A stretch of 35,018 nucleotides of DNA from an uncultured Blautia sp. (GTDB taxonomy: Bacteria; Bacillota; Clostridia; Lachnospirales; Lachnospiraceae), in contig CALWHD010000077.1 in the NCBI GenBank assembly GCA_944380235.1, positions 1 through 35,018 on the forward strand. Reading direction: 5' to 3'. The position numbers and the translations under genes were made by a program. How positions within the stretch are numbered: the stretch's first letter is position 1; the number at the start of each line of letters is the position of its first letter. The notes beneath the pieces are model-generated. The model ran no database searches and was not told the origin of the DNA. It saw only the letters and a program-made list of their open reading frames with translations. Of this stretch, positions 1-6,955 are shown one piece after another.

Positions 1-1231
1 AAGCTCCTGCTTCATTGGTGATCACATACTGTACTTTTTCCGGGATCTCTTTTAAAAGCTCCACGATCACCTGTTCAGATTCCCTGGACGCCGTTCCGTT
101 GCCAACGGAAAATAAAGTGATATTATATTTTCTGATCAGCTTTTTTAAAGTCTCTTTCGCAGTTGCGATCTTCGCCGGAGTAGTAGGTGCTGTGGGATAG
201 ATTACAGTGGTGTCCAGTACTTTGCCTGTGGGATCTACCACCGCAAGTTTGCACCCGGTACGAAAAGCCGGGTCCCATCCCAGGACCACCTGTCCCACGA
301 TTGGCGGCTGCATGAGAAGCTGTTCCAGGTTTTTCTTAAACACCTTGATAGCTCCGTCTTCTGCTTTTTCTGTCATGTCGTTGCGGATCTCCCTCTCAAT
401 TGCAGGAGCGATGAGACGCCTGTAGCTGTCTTCCACCACTGCTTTTAAAACAGGGGCAGTATTGGGATTGTTTTTGGTAATGACCTGCTTTTCCAGATAG
501 CGAAGGATTTCTTCTTCCGGAGCAGCGATCTTGACTGTGAGGATCTTTTCTTTTTCTCCCCTGTTGATGGCCAGGATCCTATGTCCTGCTGCCTTGGAAA
601 CAGGCTCCTCATATTCGTAATACATGTCATAGACTGTGGATTCTTCCGGTTTTTTTGCTGTGGAAACCAAAGTTCCTGACTTCTGCGTCATGTTTCTGAT
701 ACGGATCCTATAGTCAGCCTCATCCGAAATACTTTCCGCAACAATATCCATGGCCCCGGCAAGAGCTTCCTGGGGGCTTTTTACTTCCTTTTCTTCGGAT
801 ACAAATGCCTGTGCTTCTTCCTCCATGGATTTTTCTGTGGTCTGAAGGAGCAGAATATTCGCCAGCGGCTCCAGTCCCTTTTCCTTGGCAATCGTGGCCC
901 TGGTCCTTCTCTTTGGACGGTAAGGACGGTATAAATCCTCTACAACCACCAGGGTCTGTGCTTCCAGGATCTGTTTTTTCAATTCCTCTGTCAGTTTTCC
1001 CTGCTCTTCAATGCTGGAAAGTACCTGTTTTTTCTTATCTTCCAGATTTCTTAAATAAGTCAGGCGCTCAAACAAATTACGAAGCTGTTCGTCATTTAAT
1101 GCTCCTGTGGCCTCCTTACGGTAACGGGAAATAAAAGGGATGGTATTTCCCTCATCTATCAAGGAAACAGCGGCTTCCACCTGCCATTTTTCTACATTTA
1201 ATTCCTGAGTTATCACCTGTATAATATCCAT
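1..1231 (-). CDS. tex: Tex-family RNA-binding transcription accessory protein, N-terminal part (runs off left edge)
   Basis: About 410 N-terminal residues are present; the gene is cut by the window edge, so the C-terminal helix-hairpin-helix and S1 RNA-binding domains are not visible. The start codon ATG at 1231 follows GGAG at a normal distance. Recognisable Tex hallmarks in order are the N-terminal DIIQVITQELN and TIPFISRYRKEATG segment (about residues 27-43), the VVEDLYRPYRPKRRTRATIAKEKGLEPLA-type stretch near residue 90, and the YqgF-like RNase H fold beginning at GWDPAFRTGCKLAVVD near residue 340. Tex proteins are cytoplasmic nucleic-acid-binding factors tied to transcription and ribosome function; the exact role in this organism is inferred from family only. 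It has its own promoter candidate in the gap to the upstream gene. Confidence 0.95.
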   Translation of the reverse strand, partial: MDIIQVITQELNVEKWQVEAAVSLIDEGNTIPFISRYRKEATGALNDEQLRNLFERLTYLRNLEDKKKQVLSSIEEQGKLTEELKKQILEAQTLVVVEDLYRPYRPKRRTRATIAKEKGLEPLANILLLQTTEKSMEEEAQAFVSEEKEVKSPQEALAGAMDIVAESISDEADYRIRIRNMTQKSGTLVSTAKKPEESTVYDMYYEYEEPVSKAAGHRILAINRGEKEKILTVKIAAPEEEILRYLEKQVITKNNPNTAPVLKAVVEDSYRRLIAPAIEREIRNDMTEKAEDGAIKVFKKNLEQLLMQPPIVGQVVLGWDPAFRTGCKLAVVDPTGKVLDTTVIYPTAPTTPAKIATAKETLKKLIRKYNITLFSVGNGTASRESEQVIVELLKEIPEKVQYVITNEAGA

Positions 1232-1269
1232 GTAATCCTCTTTCTCCTTCTGATAATTAGTCCTCTAAC

Positions 1270-1298
1270 ACCTTATCAATGCAGGGAGAATTTGTCAA
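1270..1298 (-). promoter_or_regulatory. sigma-A-like promoter for tex
   Basis: On the minus strand a perfect -35 TTGACA (1293-1298) is followed after 17 bases by TAAGGT (1270-1275). The -10 is a weak match. It lies 39 bases upstream of the tex start codon. Confidence 0.45.
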
Positions 1299-1329
1299 GA
1301 GATTCCCCGCATCTGCCAGGCCCAGAAGC

Positions 1330-1881
1330 TTAAAGTATCCCGGTCACTGCCTGTATGATTCTTGAAAGGATCAGCACAATGCAGATGAGGATCACCGTGA
1401 CGATCGCCACCGCTGACCAGGACGCAGCATTTAATTTCTCTCCTGTGTCAGGTTTTGCCGAAAAAAGACTGGTGAGCTTTTTTTCCATATTCACAAACCC
1501 GGTCTCTGAATCCTGACTGTCCTCAGACAGTTTATATTTTTTCTTTTCCATAGGAAGAAAAAGTTCAGATGGAACTGCTACATGTATCTTCTCAGAACGC
1601 TGCCGGACTGCAAAAGCCTCTGCTTCTTTCAGCAGTTCCCGGCATGCCTCTTCGGAATCAGGTATGAGAAACAGCAGGTCTCCCCTGTCACTGCTTCCAG
1701 CCAGCCCCACAGCCCTTCCGTCTTCCTGTGCCAGCCAGAATATGGTACAGCTCTGAACACGATTTATGAAAAGTTCCCTGTAGGCCGGAATCCTTCTGCA
1801 GGCGCTGCTGCCTTCCAGAAATTCTTCTATCTGAGAAAATCTTTCTTTCATCTGCTCTCTTAAAATCTTATCCACATTCAT
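1330..1881 (-). CDS. Hypothetical small protein with C-terminal membrane anchor
   Basis: I do not recognise a family. The start at ATG 1881 is chosen over the upstream GTG at 1905 because GGGAGG sits about 8 bases before 1881 and inside the longer reading frame. The product has 183 residues. The first 125 or so are soluble, charged and helix-rich (KILREQMKERFSQIEEFLEG), followed by an acidic/Lys linker. A single strongly hydrophobic segment near residues 158-178 (WSAVAIVTVILICIVLILS) is followed by a short tail. The topology is that of a tail-anchored or C-terminally anchored protein with its bulk in the cytoplasm. It is read leftward ahead of tex, with 31 bases between its stop and the tex -35. 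Confidence 0.75.
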   Translation of the reverse strand: MNVDKILREQMKERFSQIEEFLEGSSACRRIPAYRELFINRVQSCTIFWLAQEDGRAVGLAGSSDRGDLLFLIPDSEEACRELLKEAEAFAVRQRSEKIHVAVPSELFLPMEKKKYKLSEDSQDSETGFVNMEKKLTSLFSAKPDTGEKLNAASWSAVAIVTVILICIVLILSRIIQAVTGIL

Positions 1882-1978
1882 TCTTTTTTTCCTCCCTGAA
1901 TCCACAAACTCTCAGCACTTTCCCCACCATATGCCCTTCAGACAGACATCTCCTGCAGGATAAAATATACTGTTATTT

Positions 1979-2006
1979 ATTATATCACGCCTATACACGG
2001 GGTAAA
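1979..2006 (-). promoter_or_regulatory. sigma-A-like promoter for the anchored hypothetical gene
   Basis: Minus-strand TTTACC (2001-2006), a 16-base spacer and perfect TATAAT (1979-1984). It gives a leader of about 90 bases before the ATG at 1881. It lies back to back with the rightward promoter at 2025-2053. Confidence 0.5.
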
Positions 2007-2024
2007 ATAAAACTTTTATAAATG

Positions 2025-2053
2025 TTGCCCTGACATCTTATCCATGCTACAAT
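2025..2053 (+). promoter_or_regulatory. sigma-A promoter for the DUF4190-like gene
   Basis: TTGCCC (2025-2030), exactly 17 bases, then TACAAT (2048-2053). It sits about 40 bases before the ATG at 2094. Confidence 0.65.
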
Positions 2054-2093
2054 AAGATGATACAAAAGCATAAAAAGAAATGAGGTATACTTT

Positions 2094-2705
2094 ATGGATA
2101 ATCCCAATCAGGAAAATCATTTTGAACCATATAATCCACAGCAGTATCAGCAGTATCCGCCACAGCCACCCATAAATGCCTATGATGGGAATAATTCATT
2201 CGCCACAGCTTCTCTGGTCATGGGAATCCTGGCGCTGGTATCTATGTGTTGTGCACCTCCTCTGGTCTTTATACTGGGCGGTCTGGGTATGATCTTTTCC
2301 TGTCTTTCCAAAGGAAAATATTCCCGCTCCGGATCAGCCAAAGCAGGTATGGCGCTTTCCGCAGGATGTACGGGAATTGTCACTGCGTTTTTTCTGATAA
2401 TTCTTATTGTATTTACTTCCACAGAAAAAGGAAATGCATTTCTTAATGACTACTTAAACCTGCTGCTTTCCGGTGATGAAGTGACCTCCGAAGAAATTTA
2501 TGATTTTATGGATAAATATCTGAATGGCGACGGCAGCTCTGATGATTACAATGACAACGATGGCGGCACTTATCCTGACTGGGATGACGGGTTCGGAAAC
2601 TACTATTTCTATGATCAGGAGCCGGACAGTCCAGGCTGGAATGATACTCCTTATTATGACACAGATCCTGGAACTTCTGAAGTACCGGGAGGCGAATTTA
2701 TCTAA
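2094..2705 (+). CDS. DUF4190-like two-TM membrane protein with low-complexity tails
   Basis: A 203-residue protein of unknown function. Residues 1-30 are a Pro/Gln/Tyr-rich cytoplasmic head (PQQYQQYPPQPP). Two hydrophobic segments follow, about 36-65 (TASLVMGILALVSMCCAPPLVFILGGLGMIF) and 83-107 (GMALSAGCTGIVTAFFLIILIVF), separated by a short basic loop SKGKYSRSGSAKA. This spacing and the S-x-A-K-AG loop resemble small DUF4190 membrane proteins common in Firmicutes. The C-terminal 70 residues are unusually acidic and Tyr/Asp/Gly-rich (DDYNDNDGGTYPDWDDGFGNYYFYD), probably disordered. The start is supported by a purine-rich GAGGT upstream. It is monocistronic, with its own promoter and an overlapping terminator. 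Confidence 0.8.
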   Translation: MDNPNQENHFEPYNPQQYQQYPPQPPINAYDGNNSFATASLVMGILALVSMCCAPPLVFILGGLGMIFSCLSKGKYSRSGSAKAGMALSAGCTGIVTAFFLIILIVFTSTEKGNAFLNDYLNLLLSGDEVTSEEIYDFMDKYLNGDGSSDDYNDNDGGTYPDWDDGFGNYYFYDQEPDSPGWNDTPYYDTDPGTSEVPGGEFI

Positions 2706-2749
2706 AAAACAGCACTGTAGTTTTCTCGCAAACTACGGTGCTGTTTTTT
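2704..2749. terminator. Bidirectional intrinsic terminator
   Basis: The inverted repeat AAAAAACAGCAC-x-GTAGTTT / AAACTAC-x-GTGCTGTTTTTT has a 6-base loop. T-runs on both strands let it serve the rightward membrane-protein gene and the leftward glgB operon, whose stop is 76 bases away. Confidence 0.85.
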
Positions 2750-2824
2750 CATGTCGGTTAAAACCACGTTTTAAGCCCACAGGTTTCCTGGCTGCGGTGC
2801 AGCAGAGCTGCAGGACTTTTCTTT

Positions 2825-4729
2825 CTAAAACTGGAAGACCGCAACACCATATGCAGGAAGCGGATACGCGAATGAGAACGGTCTTCCGTCACATTCCTGC
2901 TTCACAGCCTTATAAACCAGCTGTTCCTTATGCACATTTCCTCCGAACTCCGGCTCCTTGCTGTTGAGGATCAGTTTGTACTGTTTTCTTTTCGGTACTC
3001 CTACCCTGTAATCATCCCTTGCCACCGGCGTATAGTTGATCACAAATAAAAGATTGTTTCTTCCTGTGGGGGAGTATCTCACAAAACTATAAATGCTTCT
3101 CGACGCGTCGTCCGCATTGATCCACTCAAATCCTTCCGGTCTTGCGTCATTAGCGTAAAGTGCCGGGTATTTTTTATACAGATTCAGCAGCGTCTTCACA
3201 TAATTCTGAAGACTCCGGTTGCTTTCCTCGCCCAGCAGATACCAGTCCAGCTCACGTTCTTCACTCCATTCCTGATACTGACCGAAGTCCTGCCCCATAA
3301 ACAGGAGCTTTTTGCCCGGATGCCCGATCATATAGGAATATCCTGCTTTCAGGTTTTCAAACTTATCCTGACCGAGACCGGGCATTTTATTGATCATGGA
3401 GCATTTCAGATGCACGACTTCATCATGAGATAATACAAGGACATAATTCTCACTGTAGGCGTAGGAAGTGGAAAATGTCATTTTGTAGTGATTGTATTGT
3501 CTGAAATATGGGTCAAGTTTCATGTACTCCAGGAAGTCGTGCATCCATCCCATATTCCATTTTAAACTAAATCCAAGTCCGCCGTCTTCCGGTTTACCCG
3601 TCACCATAGGCCATGCTGTAGACTCCTCTGCAATCATGACAGTTCCTTTATGCTTTCCAAGAACAACAGAATTTAAGTGTCGGAAAAACTCGATGGCTTC
3701 CAGATTTTTATTCTCCCCATACTGGTTTGGAACCCATTGTCCCGGCTGTCTTCCATAATCCAGATACAGCATAGATGCCACTGCATCCACACGAAGCCCG
3801 TCCACATGATACTCTTCAATCCAGAACAGAGCATTGGCAATAAGGAAATTTTTTACCTCATTTTTGCCGTAATCAAAAACCTTGGTTCCCCAATCCGGAT
3901 GTTCTCCCTTTCTGGGATCCGCATATTCGTAAGTAGGTGTTCCGTCGAAATCTGCCAGTCCGTGGGCATCCCGCGGGAAATGAGCCGGAACCCAGTCCAG
4001 GATAACACCAATCTTATGTTTATGCATATAGTTGATAAAGTATTTGAAATCCTCCGGCGTGCCGTATCTTGAGGTAGGCGCATAGTAACCGGTCACCTGA
4101 TATCCCCAGGAGCCGTCAAAGGGGTGCTCTGCAATTCCCATCAGCTCCACATGGGTATATCCCATCTCCTTCACATAATCTGCCAGAGCATGGGCAAGTT
4201 CTCTGTAATTATAAAAGCCTTTGTCTTCCTCATTCTTCTTCGGATGCTTTTTCCAGGAGCCGGGATGAACCTCATAGATAGACATGGCATCTTTCTTTGG
4301 ATCAAATTCCAGACGTTTTTTCATCCACACAGAGTCTCCCCAGCGAAATCCTGAAAGATCCACTACTCTGGAAGCTGTACCCGGACGGATTTCTGCATAG
4401 TTAGCATACGGGTCTGATTTTAAAATCTGCTCCCCCTGACGAGTGGTTATGCAGAATTTATATAAATCGCCTTCTCTCACCTTTGGAATAAAAAGCTGAT
4501 AAATTCCCATTTCATTGTCACATTTCATAGGATTTGCCTCGACATCCCAGTCATTAAAATCTCCCACCACAGACACGGCCGCCGCATGTGGCGCCCAGAC
4601 CGCAAAAAATACGCCCTCTTTTTTCCTCTGTGTTCCCGGATGGGCACCAAACAGCTTATAAATTTCGTAGTGTGTCCCCTGTCCGTACAGGTAACGGTCC
4701 AATTCGGTAATTTTCAAATTATTTCCCAT
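2825..4729 (-). CDS. glgB: 1,4-alpha-glucan branching enzyme (GH13)
   Basis: A 634-residue cytoplasmic enzyme that moves an alpha-1,4 glucan segment into an alpha-1,6 branch during glycogen-type polymer synthesis. A CBM48-like N-terminus (about 22-125, VFFAVWAPHAAAVSVVGDFNDW) precedes the GH13 barrel. Conserved barrel regions are DWVPAHFP (245-252), the nucleophile D315 in GLRVDAV, the acid/base E368 in MIAEEST, and the transition-state H435-D436 in LSHDEV. A C-terminal beta domain ends the protein. It is the last gene of the tetR-GH13-glgB operon, 18 bases after the preceding stop, with a GGAAAAGGGG ribosome site. No glgA, glgC or glgP is present in this window. The branching-enzyme assignment is firm from the region motifs. 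Confidence 0.97.
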   Translation of the reverse strand: MGNNLKITELDRYLYGQGTHYEIYKLFGAHPGTQRKKEGVFFAVWAPHAAAVSVVGDFNDWDVEANPMKCDNEMGIYQLFIPKVREGDLYKFCITTRQGEQILKSDPYANYAEIRPGTASRVVDLSGFRWGDSVWMKKRLEFDPKKDAMSIYEVHPGSWKKHPKKNEEDKGFYNYRELAHALADYVKEMGYTHVELMGIAEHPFDGSWGYQVTGYYAPTSRYGTPEDFKYFINYMHKHKIGVILDWVPAHFPRDAHGLADFDGTPTYEYADPRKGEHPDWGTKVFDYGKNEVKNFLIANALFWIEEYHVDGLRVDAVASMLYLDYGRQPGQWVPNQYGENKNLEAIEFFRHLNSVVLGKHKGTVMIAEESTAWPMVTGKPEDGGLGFSLKWNMGWMHDFLEYMKLDPYFRQYNHYKMTFSTSYAYSENYVLVLSHDEVVHLKCSMINKMPGLGQDKFENLKAGYSYMIGHPGKKLLFMGQDFGQYQEWSEERELDWYLLGEESNRSLQNYVKTLLNLYKKYPALYANDARPEGFEWINADDASRSIYSFVRYSPTGRNNLLFVINYTPVARDDYRVGVPKRKQYKLILNSKEPEFGGNVHKEQLVYKAVKQECDGRPFSFAYPLPAYGVAVFQF

Positions 4730-4747
4730 AATCTTTCCCCTTTTCCT

Positions 4748-6109
4748 TTACTGGATTTTCAAAAGAACTGTTCCCGCAGGTTTTAATGTGATCTGAATTC
4801 TGCCGTTCTCCACTTTCACTGTTTCTTCCGTTTCCAGATCAATATATTCTTTTTCCTGAAACGGAACAGGAATACTTACTGCTGCTTCCGCTTCATCATT
4901 ATTCACTGCCACCAGAAGCCCTTTTTTATCTGTAAATCTGGCGAATGCATACTGGCGGTTGGTAAGAAACAGTTCCCTGTATCTGCCCTCTGCCAGGCAT
5001 TCTTTAAATTCTCTGTGTATCTGTCCCAGCCGGGAAACCCATTCCATCACGGGAGAATCTTTCTGCTCCTCCAATGCTTTCCCAATATCTACGGCCGGTC
5101 TTAACGGATCGTCGTTTCCCCCTTCTTTTCTGCCCTCGATTCCCCATTCAGAACCATAGTAAATGGAGGGGATTCCAGGGAGTGTAAACAGCAGGGTATA
5201 TACCGGATAGATATGGTCTTTGTTGTTCAGTTTGCTGATGATCCTGTCTACATCGTGATTATCCACAAAAGAGTACAGCTTCATACCTCTGTAGATACCG
5301 CCGTTTTCGTCAAATTCCCTGCGGATCGTATGGGCGATCTCAAAATAATTATGATCATTGTGTCCTGAATATAAGCCTTTGTGCAGTTCATAGTTGGTCA
5401 CACTGTGGAGCATCTTCTGTCCATCCTGAATATAACGGCTGTAATCCCCGTGGATCACCTCACCCATCAGCCAGAAATCCTCCTTCTTCTCCCCTGTCCT
5501 TCTTCTCATTTCCTCCATAAAGGAAAAGTCCAGACAGTCTGCACAGTCCAGCCGGATTCCGTCAATATCAAAAGTATCGATCCAGAAATCAATGACTCCC
5601 AGCAGATACTCCCTTACCGCAGGCTCCCACAGATTTAAATTTGCCAGCTCAAAGCAGTTTCTCCACGCCTCATAGCTGAATCCGTCATTATAAGGACTGT
5701 TCCAGCCGAAGTTGATACCTTTATACCAGTTTCTGTAAGGAGAATTTTCCCGGTTTTTCTGAATATCCTGAAATGCGAAAAACTCTCTCCCTGTATGATT
5801 AAACACTCCGTCCACCACGACCTTGATGCCAAGTTCATGGGCACTTTTTACAAATCGGATAAAATCATCATTATCACCCAGCCTGCGGTCCACCGTCTTA
5901 TAGTCTCTGGTATCGTATCCATGCGTGGTGGATTCAAATAAAGGCCCTATATAAATCGCCGTACATCCCAGATTCCTGATATGAGGCAGCCACTTTTCCA
6001 GCTGACCGAATCTGTGTACAACGCTTTCCTCTCTGTTTTCCCTTGGTGCTCCCGTCATCCCAATTGGATACATGTGGTAAAATACTGCCTCTTCATACCA
6101 TGGTGCCAT
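4748..6109 (-). CDS. GH13 alpha-amylase-family glycosidase (cytoplasmic)
   Basis: A 453-residue GH13 enzyme with no signal peptide, so it acts on imported or stored alpha-glucans in the cytoplasm. The catalytic set is complete: DGVFNH (100-105), nucleophile D188 in DGIRLDCAD, acid/base E217 in LMGEVIHGD, and D286 in FVDNHDVDR. It is short for the family and lacks the N-terminal beta domain of neopullulanases; the compact barrel plus a short C-terminal beta domain suggests a small maltodextrin-acting amylase. The exact specificity cannot be read from sequence. The ATG at 6109 follows a perfect AGGAGG. It lies 28 bases after tetR and directly before glgB, so the three genes are very likely co-transcribed and TetR-controlled. 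Confidence 0.9.
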   Translation of the reverse strand: MAPWYEEAVFYHMYPIGMTGAPRENREESVVHRFGQLEKWLPHIRNLGCTAIYIGPLFESTTHGYDTRDYKTVDRRLGDNDDFIRFVKSAHELGIKVVVDGVFNHTGREFFAFQDIQKNRENSPYRNWYKGINFGWNSPYNDGFSYEAWRNCFELANLNLWEPAVREYLLGVIDFWIDTFDIDGIRLDCADCLDFSFMEEMRRRTGEKKEDFWLMGEVIHGDYSRYIQDGQKMLHSVTNYELHKGLYSGHNDHNYFEIAHTIRREFDENGGIYRGMKLYSFVDNHDVDRIISKLNNKDHIYPVYTLLFTLPGIPSIYYGSEWGIEGRKEGGNDDPLRPAVDIGKALEEQKDSPVMEWVSRLGQIHREFKECLAEGRYRELFLTNRQYAFARFTDKKGLLVAVNNDEAEAAVSIPVPFQEKEYIDLETEETVKVENGRIQITLKPAGTVLLKIQ

Positions 6110-6137
6110 ATAAAAGTCCTCCTAGAAAAAATATGTT

Positions 6138-6719
6138 TCATGTATAAATACCATATAAAAACTGATGCACGATTTCATAAGTAGTCTCATTGGAGATCTC
6201 AAATTTCTCATCAATCTTCCGTCCATAGCTCACCATCATAATATGATGATTGAGAACTCCCGTGAAACCTACTGCAAACAGCTTCTGGCGCCCTCTCATA
6301 TTGCCCAGCTGCGGCGCCGCTGCTTCAAAAATCCCCAGGATCATATTGTAATGACTTTCAATAAAAGGAGCTACTGTCTGAAAGGCTTCATTCTCTCTTC
6401 CCGAATAAAAGAGCGCCAGCATAAACAGATAAAATTTCTCATGAGAAGCTGCAAAATCAAAAAAGAACCTGGCCACGCCGTAAAGGATCTCCGGCAGATT
6501 CCCTTCTTTTTTCGCCGCCTCCTCCACTCCCTGATTCAGAATCTGGCACTGGCTCTCAAGCAGCTTCTGCAAAAGTCCCAGTTTGCTTCCGAAATAATAA
6601 TATAAAGTGGGTTTCGTCACACCAGCCCTGTCCACAATCTCCTGCACTCCTACTGCGTCATAGCCTCTGGCATAAAACAAATCCAGCGCAGACTGCAAGA
6701 TCAGCTCTCTGTTATCCAT
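6138..6719 (-). CDS. TetR-family transcriptional repressor, first gene of a glucan operon
   Basis: A 193-residue regulator. The N-terminal helix-turn-helix is classical TetR: LILQSALDLFYARGYDAVGVQEIVDRAGVTKPTLYYYFGSKLGLL (about 5-48). The rest is an alpha-helical ligand-binding and dimerisation domain whose ligand cannot be inferred. The start at 6719 is preceded by GGGAGG. It is the promoter-proximal gene of an operon with a GH13 amylase and glgB. The promoter contains an inverted repeat between the -35 and -10, so autoregulation and co-repression of the two enzymes is the simplest reading. A TetR member governing a branching-enzyme operon is unusual compared with the LacI- or CcpA-type control common for glucan genes. 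Confidence 0.93.
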   Translation of the reverse strand: MDNRELILQSALDLFYARGYDAVGVQEIVDRAGVTKPTLYYYFGSKLGLLQKLLESQCQILNQGVEEAAKKEGNLPEILYGVARFFFDFAASHEKFYLFMLALFYSGRENEAFQTVAPFIESHYNMILGIFEAAAPQLGNMRGRQKLFAVGFTGVLNHHIMMVSYGRKIDEKFEISNETTYEIVHQFLYGIYT

Positions 6720-6767
6720 TGCCGCACCTTCCTCCCTTTCTGTTCTCCCTTTTATCTTATACTGTAC

Positions 6768-6796
6768 ATTATACCAATCGGTATATAAGAAATCAA
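6768..6796 (-). promoter_or_regulatory. Promoter of the tetR-GH13-glgB operon
   Basis: Minus-strand TTGATT (6791-6796), a 17-base spacer and perfect TATAAT (6768-6773). It lies 49 bases upstream of the tetR start. Confidence 0.8.
6770..6785. promoter_or_regulatory. Probable TetR operator
   Basis: The inverted repeat TATACC-AATC-GGTATA has six perfect base pairs in each arm. It overlaps the -10 box and most of the spacer of the tetR promoter. The position is ideal for blocking RNA polymerase, and the arms resemble published TetR/QacR-family half sites in style. Binding is inferred. Confidence 0.65.
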
Positions 6797-6807
6797 CTGT
6801 TGATTTC
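6789..6807. promoter_or_regulatory. Perfect 19-base palindrome over the -35 box (second operator candidate)
   Basis: GAAATCAAC-T-GTTGATTTC has nine matched pairs around one central base and covers the -35 element at 6791-6796. It differs in sequence from the adjacent TATACC/GGTATA repeat, so it may bind a different regulator. It is not followed by a T-run and is not a terminator. Confidence 0.5.
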
Positions 6808-6893
6808 CCACAAAATTAACCGTTTTTTTTGGGACATAAGCCAGAAAACAAAGCACCTTTTTCCACAGCAGATACCTCTCCTTACCGTGATGT

Positions 6894-6932
6894 AAAAAAC
6901 AGGAGCCTCTGTCTTTCAGACAGAAACTCCTG
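6894..6932 (-). terminator. Intrinsic terminator after the GH13 exo-glucosidase
   Basis: On the minus strand CAGGAG-(3)-CTGTCT, a 3-base loop, then AGACAG-(3)-CTCCTG is followed by a run of six T (plus-strand A at 6894-6899). It lies 24 bases downstream of the stop at 6956. Confidence 0.85.
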
Positions 6933-6955
6933 CTTTTCCTATTTCTTTTCTGCAA

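Noticed and set aside
6752..6955. A 67-codon frame between tetR and the GH13 exo-glucosidase
   Set aside because: It reads through the tetR promoter, both palindromes and a terminator; regulatory DNA explains the stretch.
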